DNA of 64,000 nucleotides from Tribonema minus (Eukaryota; Sar; Xanthophyceae; Tribonematales; Tribonemataceae). Where the stretch lies: contig JAFCMP010000014.1 in the NCBI GenBank assembly GCA_017506865.1, positions 469,259-533,258 of the forward strand, written 5' to 3'. The notes below the pieces were generated by a model. The model saw only the letters and a program-made list of their open reading frames with translations, made no database searches and was not told the DNA's origin. This document shows, piece by piece, positions 57,801 through 64,000 of this stretch; position 1 is the stretch's first letter; every line of letters starts with the position of its first letter. Position numbers and translations under genes: made by a program.

Positions 57801-60800
57801 TTGACTGTGTTTATTATGATTTATAGTACTTCATGAGGTGCAGCCGCAGCGCCGCGGCGCGCCGTAGGTCCTGGCGACAGGCGGTGTGTTGCGTCAGCAG
57901 TCAGGATGGTGGGTAGCGTATCGTGTATGCGCCATCAAGCACATACAGCGTTGCGCATCGAGACACTCTCGATGTGCTCACAAGATGCATGTAGATTCTG
58001 GTAGCAGGGCTGGACATCCACCATCTGGACTTTTTCGCGCCCCACGCGAGTTTTCATGAGAAGCACACATCCTTGACGCTGACAGGAGAAGGGCAAGATC
58101 GCGTTAGCATCAGCGTAGCTGGTTCCGCCACAGCCGCGCGAGCGCTGCCGCCGCGCCATGCGAAGCGCTCAGCACTACATACACCGCGTTTGCGGCGGCG
58201 GCGGCGCCGAGCTCCGCCGAGCTCCGCCGCCCACCACTGTACAGTACACTGCCAAATACAACCTGCACGCTGCCGTGAGAAAGGCGCCTTCGCGTCAGCG
58301 CGCACCTCATTCGGCCACAGCCGCGCGAGCGCCGCTGCAAGATTCTGGTGGCAAGCTGGACATGCACCATCCCGGGCGTTTTTGCGCCCCTCAGCGAGAC
58401 TGAAGAAGAAGCACATCATCCGTCACGCTGCCGTGGCTAGGCCAAGTTCGCGCCAGAATCGCGTACCTCATTCGCCCACAGCCGCGTGAGCGCTGCCGCC
58501 GCGTCACTCGGCACGCCTAGCACGTATGCCGCATTGCAGCGGCCACGTCGTAGCCGCGCTCCGCCACCCACACCCACCAAACCCTGTACGATACACTCTC
58601 AGATACATCCTGCACCCTGCCATAAGAGTGCGCGTTCGCGTCAGCACGTACCTCATTCGGCCACAGCCGGCGCGAGCGTTGCTGCGTCACGCGGCGCACC
58701 CAGCACGTACGCCGCATTCGCCGCGGCGATGTCATAGCCGAGCCCCGCTGCCCGCCAAGTACATGTAGTCTTCGCGCTGACGTGAGATGGGCGACTTCGC
58801 GTCAGCGTCAGCGTACCTGGTTCGGCCACAGCTGCGCGAGCATTGCTGCATCGCGCGGCGCGCCCAGCACATACGCCGCATTTGCCGCGGCGACGTCGAA
58901 GCCGAGCTCCGCCGCCTCCGCGTACGCCATAAAGGCGCACGCGGCGTCGCGCGCCAGGTGGCAGTCAAAGCCGGTGCGCACGCGGTCGCCCCAGGCGCCA
59001 GCCTGCGATCAGGAGGGGGGGGGGGCAGTCAGGAAGAAGTGTGGGGGGGGGGGGGTGCCTTTGTCAGGTTTTCGCTGGTTTCGAGGAGGTGCGCTAAGTG
59101 AGAGACGTGCTGGTGAGCGATGGGCGTGGAATTGTGGTGGCGGCGATGTCGACTGACCCCCACGCATCGTCGACCGTCATGCCGTCTTGCTTGATGGCGC
59201 GCATGCCGCGCATGGGGGGCATGGGGGGGGGGGGGGGGGGGCGGGGCGCAGCGCCCGGCCGCCTCCGGGGCAACTGTAGCCGTAACCCTAACCACTAACT
59301 CCAGCTCTCAGCACTGGCAGCCGTGCACTCCGCACGCGTAAGCACGTCGGCCGCAGCGACACACCCCACGGCCCTCTACAGGGACACCCGTCCGCGCGTC
59401 AGTCGGCATCACATCGCACGCAGAACGCGGCGTGGCTGCGTGCAACAAAAGCAACGATTCCACAGCGACTGTGGTGATGCTCATCCGTGGCAGCAGCGAG
59501 CAGGCGTGAGCAGTGCGCGATCGGCCCGCCGACGCGGCGTGCGCGCTGCGGCGTCCGAGTCAGTGACAACGATCCTCGCAGCACTGGGCGGCTGTCGACA
59601 ACAGGCGGTGTCGCACGTGTACTGAGCCCTGACACCTTTGGGGTTAGGGTTGGGGTTAGCCACAGCAACGACCCGGCCGTACACTGATAATGCAGCACCA
59701 GCGCAGCATCGCGAAACCCACGAGGAAAACAGGAGGTGCCGTGGACCACGAAAAGCAGGCCCGCCCCGCGGCACGGAGCCTGTGTGAGCTGCACTGCGCA
59801 CACTGGCACCTTCGGCTCTCAACGGTCCGCAGCATGCAATCAGGACCACCTCTTCAACTTCAACTTCAACACCCCTGGCGATGTCCTTCTAAGAAGACAG
59901 CGTGCGCGGTCAGCAGGTGCTCCGTGGCGCGCAGTCGCGGCGGCGCTTGCAACTTCAACAACCCCCTGCTGCTGGGCGCCCCTCAAGACAACACAGCGCG
60001 CGCGCTGCCGCACCTCGGCGGCGGTCAGTGGGTGCTCCACGGCGCGGCGCGCGCTGCGCGCGGCGCCTCCTGCTCTGAACAATTCCGCAGCAAGCAGACG
60101 TCATGAACACCAACTTCAACTTCAGAAGTTTCAACTTCAACGACCCTGCCGGCAGCGCGCCTCCATAAGACAGAGCACGCAGCGCGTTCGTGCGCGTCAC
60201 CACGCACCTCGGCAGCTGCCAGCAAATGCTCCGCGGCGTGCTGAGCGCTGCGCGCGCCGCCCTCGCCGCGCAGCAGCATGTGTAGCAGTCATGACCACCA
60301 ACTTCAACTTTAACTTCAACAACCCTGCCGGCACACCGCAACGAGACTGCGCGCCCAGGCATTCGAGCACTCGTGCGCGACGCCGCTCACACCTTGGCAG
60401 CGATCAGCAGGAGCTCCGCGGCGTGCTGAGCGCTGCGCGCGCCGCCGCCCTCGCCGCGCAGCAGCATGGCGGCGGCGGCGCGCGCGGAGTCAAAATGGCC
60501 GAACTGCGTCGCGCCAAGGCGAAAGAGGCGCAGCGCGCGCTGCGCATCGCGACGCGTGCCGTCGCCCGCACGAAGCATGTGCGCCGCGTTGTAGAGGGAG
60601 TCGCCATCGGCGGCGGCAGCGGCGGCGCGCTCGAAGAGGAGGAAGGCCTGCGCGGTGATTGGTAGGCGGAGGGGGGGGGGGGGGGGGGGGATGGGTGCGC
60701 AGATGATGGTGGTGGGGGTAGGCAGGCGGGGGCGACGGCGGGTAGATATACAAAGTGTGTACATGTACGTAGGCTGCGGCGCGCTTAAAGAGGAGGAAGG

Positions 60801-60836
<36 letters not shown>

Positions 60837-62804
60837 GAGTGCGCATAGATGACGGTGGTGGGGGCAAGGCAGGCGGGGGCGACGCCGGGTAGGTATACCG
60901 AGTGTGCCGGATATGTATACGGAGTGTCTACAAAGGGCGTAGAGAGGGGTCGTGGATTGGGCGGGTAGGCTAGGGGGCGCATACGCGGGTGGGTTATGGA
61001 GGGCAGGTATGCGGGGGGGGGTATGGGCAGAGTAGGCAGGCGTACGGGCGTGCAAACCACAGGAATCCGGAAGGGGTCAGGTGTGTACAAGGGGGGTATG
61101 CACGCGCAGGCGTGCAAGCGACAAGAAGCGCAGTGGATACGTGTGCGCAGGGAAGCAGCCCGCAGGCGCAGGGAAGGAGCGCACTCATATCATCGCCGCT
61201 GCTGTGAAATGCTTGCGCATGCAGCAGATTGCGGCCTGGCGCCGACGTCATGCCGATGCCTATGTGTGGCACTCGTTTCCATGAGCACTGACACCGAACC
61301 GACCACTTCAACAGTTGTCTGCGAATGGTGACGCACGAAGAACACGCTTCTGTAAGTCAGATGCAAAAACTGCCCACTGACTTCTGATGATAATTTTGAA
61401 GTATATACTTTCTTCAAAGTGAGCCAGTTTCCAAGCCCTACCTGCGTCCTGTTCTGCGGCAGCGTGTGCCCGAAGTAGTGCTCAAACCCCAGACCTGCAG
61501 GCACGCAGAAGCAGACGTGCACAGAAAATAATGCATGTCATGAACATCTGTACTTCTAAACTTCGCATATACAGATCAGAACAAATTTGAGCCAAGGTGC
61601 GAAAGCACCGTGTTCTGCACACGCGCATACACGTCTGCACATTTCTATCTATAAGCCAGACGTGACACTACAGGAACCTCGCTCCATATGAAAAGCGCGC
61701 GACAGCCTCCATGTCCGCTGGTGAGCACGAGGACAGTGCTAGCCTCAGCCTCAACCCTAGCCCTGACGCCTATGCTACCCTTACCCCTGCCTCTGCAGTG
61801 CAATGGGGCTCCGCCGATCATAGATGCACTTTACTCAACTCGAGAACTTTCACATCGCTCAGTAGCACCTGCGCTTTTGTGCTGCCATTACATATTGACA
61901 TGTGCCGCAATCTCCACTTTGAATCACAATCATTTTCTTCATGCCATCAAGCGTGCACTCTTGGACGCTGAGCGCTGCCTCCTCGCACAGGCAAGTACAC
62001 TATTTCAGGTATGCATTTAGGAGATTCAGTGCATGCACGTGGCCGCTGATCGCGGCCTTTTGTACGGGTATGTACACTTTTTCTCTCTATACATGCCTAC
62101 CATTCAGCGCGTGCACGTGGCCGCCGAGCGCTGCCTCCTCATACAGGCATGTGCGCTTTTCTCGCGATACATGCCTACCATTCAGCATGCACACGTGACC
62201 CTGTGCGCTGCCTCCCCGTACAGGTACGTACGCTTTTCTCGCTATACATGCCTACCATTCAGCGCGCACAAGTGGCCGCTGAGCGCTGCCTCCTTGTACA
62301 GGTATGTATGCTTTCCTCACTGTACACGCTTACCATTCAGCACACAGGTATGTACACTCTTCTCGCCACACATGCTTACCATTCAGCGCGTGCACGTGGC
62401 CACTGAGCGCTGCCTCCTCACACAGGTATGTACACTTTTTCTCGCTATACACGCCTATGTCATACAGGTATGAAGGTACGGCTTTCTCAGTACGCATGCC
62501 TACCATTGAGCGCGCGCACGTGGCCGCTGAGCGCTGCCTCCTCGTACAGGCATGTACACTTTTCTCGCTATACATGCCTACCATTTGAGCTGTTCGCAGT
62601 GTCCATGCCTAGTCGTCTTATATTGCCTACCATTGAGAGCCTAGTAGTATTATTATACCTACCATTGAGAGCGCGCACGTGGCCGCTGAGCGCTGCCTCC
62701 TCGTACAACGCCACGGCGCGCGCGTGGTCCGCCGCCGCGCCCTCGCCGCGGATGTACATGCCGGCGGCGGCGGCGCGCGCGTCGTCGCTGCCGAGCGCCG
62801 CTGC
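54853..62804 (-). CDS. SEL1L/HRD3-like ER-associated degradation protein (5' end unresolved)
   Basis: Supported exons: 62804-62663, 61494-61442, 60647-60393, 59002-58817, 57551-57389, 56518-56356, 55278-54853. Sel1 repeats run across the joins, for example SGHVRALNGLGFEHYFGHTLPQN over two exons and WYGRASTAGFARGVVALGAL over two more. The segment AELGFDVAAANAAYVLGA matches the SEL1L landmark AEQGYEVAQSNAAFIL, and the spacing to the following repeats is the same. The last exon ends with a Ser/Asp-rich linker, a hydrophobic span (LAAPLALTVAVLVLVPIALE) and a basic tail (RAARRRRQRHLGAAPAR), the topology of SEL1L. The family scaffolds the HRD1 ubiquitin ligase in the ER membrane. Exon 56518-56356 seems to contain a one-base shift: its start reads GVVALGALHERGGDLQRALA but its end fits the next exon only in another frame (LPLRALALLAQ). 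Five junctions carry tandem copies in introns. Further 5' exons lie beyond 63.4 kb. Confidence 0.85.
56158..56215 (-). repeat. copy of the SEL1L-like exon 56518-56356 donor edge
   Basis: About 55 bp repeat the exon end and donor (plus ACCTGAGCGACCAGCGCGAG against ACCTGAGCGAGCAGCGCGAG). The copy keeps the frame LLLRALALVAQ, which supports LPLRALALLAQ as the true frame at this exon end. Confidence 0.8.
57034..57102 (-). repeat. interspersed short element, copy 2 (reverse)
   Basis: On the minus strand it reads CTGGTAGCAGGTCTTGACAT, then GGGCCTTTTTGCGCCCTGAG and CGAGA. It matches the elements at 57985 and 58341 in the opposite orientation. Confidence 0.8.
57213..57290 (-). repeat. copy of the donor edge of SEL1L-like exon 57551-57389
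   Basis: About 75 bp of exon end (plus GCGGTGCTGGCCCGCCCGTA) recur about 172 bp downstream in the gene. Here the donor has lost one G (CAG/TATG), so the copy would not work as a splice site. Confidence 0.88.
57522..57880 (-). repeat. three copies of the acceptor edge of SEL1L-like exon 57551-57389
   Basis: ATGAGGTGCAGCCGCAGCGC with the following CGCGCCGCAG and acceptor occurs at 57515-57565 (true), 57681-57725 and 57836-57880. Intervening intron sequence (TGATTGTGAATACATATTTC) is shared as well, so whole units of about 155-165 bp were duplicated. Confidence 0.9.
57985..58055 (+). repeat. interspersed short element, copy 3
   Basis: It contains TTCTGGTAGCAGGGCTGGAC, ATCCACCATCTGGAC and the core TTTTTCGCGCCCCACGCGAG. 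It lies inside an intron of the SEL1L-like gene, antisense to it. Confidence 0.8.
58110..58935 (-). repeat. five copies of the donor edge of SEL1L-like exon 59002-58817
   Basis: The true exon end (plus GTACCTGGTTCGGCCACAGC) is followed by diverged copies starting near 58647, 58464, 58302 and 58110. Up to about 100 nt of coding edge are kept (CGCATT, GCCGCGGCGA, GAGCTCCGCC). In the copy at 58110 the donor is lost (TAGCTGG); in the other three GT is kept. Confidence 0.9.
58341..58400 (+). repeat. interspersed short element, copy 4
   Basis: It reads GATTCTGGTGGCAAGCTGGA, CATGCACCATC and GGGCGTTTTTGCGCCCCTCAGCGAGA (split here by a few bases). It lies between two of the duplicated exon edges. Confidence 0.8.
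59905..60470 (-). repeat. four copies of the donor edge of SEL1L-like exon 60647-60393
   Basis: The true edge (60390-60470; GGAGCTCCGCGGCGTGCTGA) recurs at about 60204-60282, 60011-60070 and 59905-59945. Each is preceded by strings of CAACTTCAACTTCAA, which belong to the duplicated unit. Confidence 0.88.
60778..60802 (-). repeat. partial copy of the acceptor edge of exon 60647-60393
   Basis: GGCGCGCTTAAAGAGGAGGA followed by AGGCC and a long G run repeats the exon start at 60622-60650. Here the AG is not preserved. Confidence 0.7.
61943..62711 (-). repeat. eight copies of the donor edge of SEL1L-like exon 62804-62663
   Basis: The last 45 nt of the exon plus its donor (plus TACCATTGAGAGCGCGCACG, then GTGGCCGCTGAGCGCTGCCT) recur at 62501, 62376, 62251, 62175, 62097, 62024 and 61943, with a shortened copy at 62331. 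Spacing is about 75-125 bp. The intronic neighbour (TCTCGCTATACATGCC) is copied with it. Nearly all copies keep ATG/GTAG, that is, a plausible 5' splice site. Confidence 0.95.
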
Positions 62805-63480
62805 CTGCACGACCGAAGAGCGCACGCACGCGCACATGCGCATCCTCAGCTGATGATGCCCCTGCCTCTGTATTGGGCGGTGGCGGCGATCATTTCTTTG
62901 ATGACTGAGGCAGGGGCGACGGGGGCGGGCACTGCTCAAGGACAGTGGCAGCGCCCGCACGACGGTGTCGCTGCTGTTGAACTGGGGGGGGGACCGGCAT
63001 GACTCACTGTCACAGAGAGGCGTTCCGCACCAGACATTAAGGCTGGAAGGGCGTCGATATTCGGCGAGCGCTGCTGCCTGCGGCGCGCTCGCATTGGGAG
63101 GTCGGGGGGGGGGGGGGTGGTCGAGAGGGGGGCATCGGCGTTCCACAAGTGCCGGTGCCGGGCCGCGTGCAAGTGCGTGTGCGCCGTGCATTGAAGGCCC
63201 AGACGACCCTTTTGGCGGCAAAAGCCAGGGCACACGGCTGTTGCCCCACGCAGTTGAGCCGCGGCAGTGCGCAGTGCGGCGCCAGCAGCGGCGCCGGGAC
63301 AGACAGAGATGGAACACGCGGTGTGGAAGCGCGCGATGGTAGCAATGGTGATGGACCCGTGTTCATGCAGAGCCCTCTCAGAAGATGCTGAGCCCTGCCG
63401 TCCCCAAGTCGCAGAGCGCTGTTACTGGCGCATCGTCACCTCGCGCAGCGGCGCCTGCGCACAGAGAGCGCAGCAGCAGC

Positions 63481-63483
<3 letters not shown>

Positions 63484-63523
<40 letters not shown>
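63484..63523. repeat. (GGC)12-13 trinucleotide run
   Basis: About 40 bp of perfect GGC units. On the minus strand they could encode poly-Ala in a possible 5' exon of the SEL1L-like gene, or lie in an intron. Confidence 0.85.
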
Positions 63524-63629
63524 CCTCTGTGGCCGCTCGCAATGCGCGCCGAGCAGCACGCGCGACGCGAGTGCGGACGCATGAACGCTCTTCAAACGTC
63601 ATCGTGTCAATGAGCAGTGCGCTGCTGCT

Positions 63630-63691
63630 TACCCTAGCCCTGACCCTTATCCTAACCCTGACCCTGACCCTAACCCTAACCCTGACTCTGA
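63630..63691 (-). repeat. interstitial CCCTAA/CCCTGA tract
   Basis: About ten degenerate CCCTAA-type units run over 62 bp, in the presumed 5' part of the SEL1L-like gene. Confidence 0.8.
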
Positions 63692-63700
63692 CCGGTACAC

Positions 63701-63770
63701 CTGAGCGCCACCGCCTCCTCACGCGCCAGGGCCTCGCCCACTCCAGCTCCGGCGGCCCGCTGCGCCTTTT
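63701..63770 (-). CDS. tentative upstream exon of the SEL1L-like gene
   Basis: Between an AG acceptor at 63772-63771 and a GTGTAC donor after 63701 the minus strand encodes KAQRAAGAGVGEALAREEAVAL, which has the Ala/Glu helix character of Sel1 repeats. A second candidate edge (APLRE before GTGACG at 63440) would join the exon at 62804 in phase. I could not make a unique in-phase chain through the poly-Ala run, so the 5' end remains open. Confidence 0.3.
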
Positions 63771-64000
63771 CTGTTTGTGTGTGATTAGAGTTAGTTTGGA
63801 GCAGTGCCTCAACGACTTTGCATGCGCGCTGTAACTGAGGTAACGCCGTGCGCTTCAGCACTATTACCTTCACGGCTGCATTAAGGGTTGGGTTTATCGT
63901 GGCGTCAGCAAGAGGCGCTGTGACGGCCCTCTGAGGAGCGCTGCTGCCGAGCGCTGCGCCCCACGTCATCGCGCGTGAGCAAGAGCGAGCGCAGCGCGGC

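Noticed and set aside
61943-62711. Regularly spaced repeats that look CRISPR-like
   Set aside because: Units are diverged copies of an exon edge with its splice site in a eukaryotic gene; spacing varies from 75 to 125 bp and spacers are also related to one another.
1-64000. tRNA, rRNA and viral or transposase genes
   Set aside because: I looked for conserved tRNA arm patterns, rRNA-like blocks and transposase or reverse-transcriptase motifs and found none I could support; a dedicated scan could still find a tRNA.

Overview
The window is nuclear DNA of a GC-rich, intron-rich unicellular eukaryote, most likely an alga. Genes are split by spliceosomal introns of about 0.1-3.5 kb. Junctions can be fixed exactly because reading phase and protein homology agree on both sides. 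A glycolate-oxidase-type enzyme ends in the peroxisomal signal SKL. Donors are GT or, in 4 of about 40 introns, GC. Short TTAGGG-like tracts are scattered through the window. Alternating gene strands with short head-to-head intergenic spaces would suit a heterokont or haptophyte alga, but the lineage is inference. Most long open frames here are GC-rich shadows; the real genes are assemblies of short exons.

Layout: 1-159 (+) tail of an unidentified gene; 1482-3914 (-) ribosomal protein eS19; 4267-5678 (+) broken BTB gene; 6917-17358 (+) seven-exon secreted cysteine-rich protein of 403 aa; 19132-20335 (+) second, differently damaged BTB copy; 22305-28027 (-) ankyrin/coiled-coil protein with a CaaX end; 28320-30857 (+) MORN-repeat protein; 33602-37905 (-) large coiled-coil protein; 38074-42681 (+) phosphoglycerate mutase; 44487-48690 (-) peroxisomal 2-hydroxy-acid oxidase; 51158-53086 (-) Kelch-repeat protein; 54853-62804 and beyond (-) SEL1L/HRD3-like ERAD protein, 5' end not resolved. 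Three gene pairs (eS19/BTB, ANK/MORN, coiled-coil/PGAM) are head to head with 168-352 bp between start codons.

The most striking signal runs across genes. At many splice junctions (SEL1L, PGAM, hydroxy-acid oxidase, ankyrin gene) the adjoining intron carries 1-8 decayed tandem copies of the exon edge together with its splice site. The splice dinucleotide is usually kept although the coding part decays. I read this as introns growing by repeated tandem duplication across splice junctions, leaving arrays of decoy or alternative splice sites. Related oddities are a 28-nt microexon carrying the catalytic His of PGAM, flanked by GC donors and by an AC instead of AG acceptor, and long C homopolymers serving as polypyrimidine tracts on the sense strand.

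The genes are not an operon or one pathway. They are housekeeping (eS19, PGAM, peroxisomal oxidase, ERAD) and structural or regulatory proteins (ankyrin, MORN, Kelch, coiled-coil, BTB), plus one unrecognised secreted protein.
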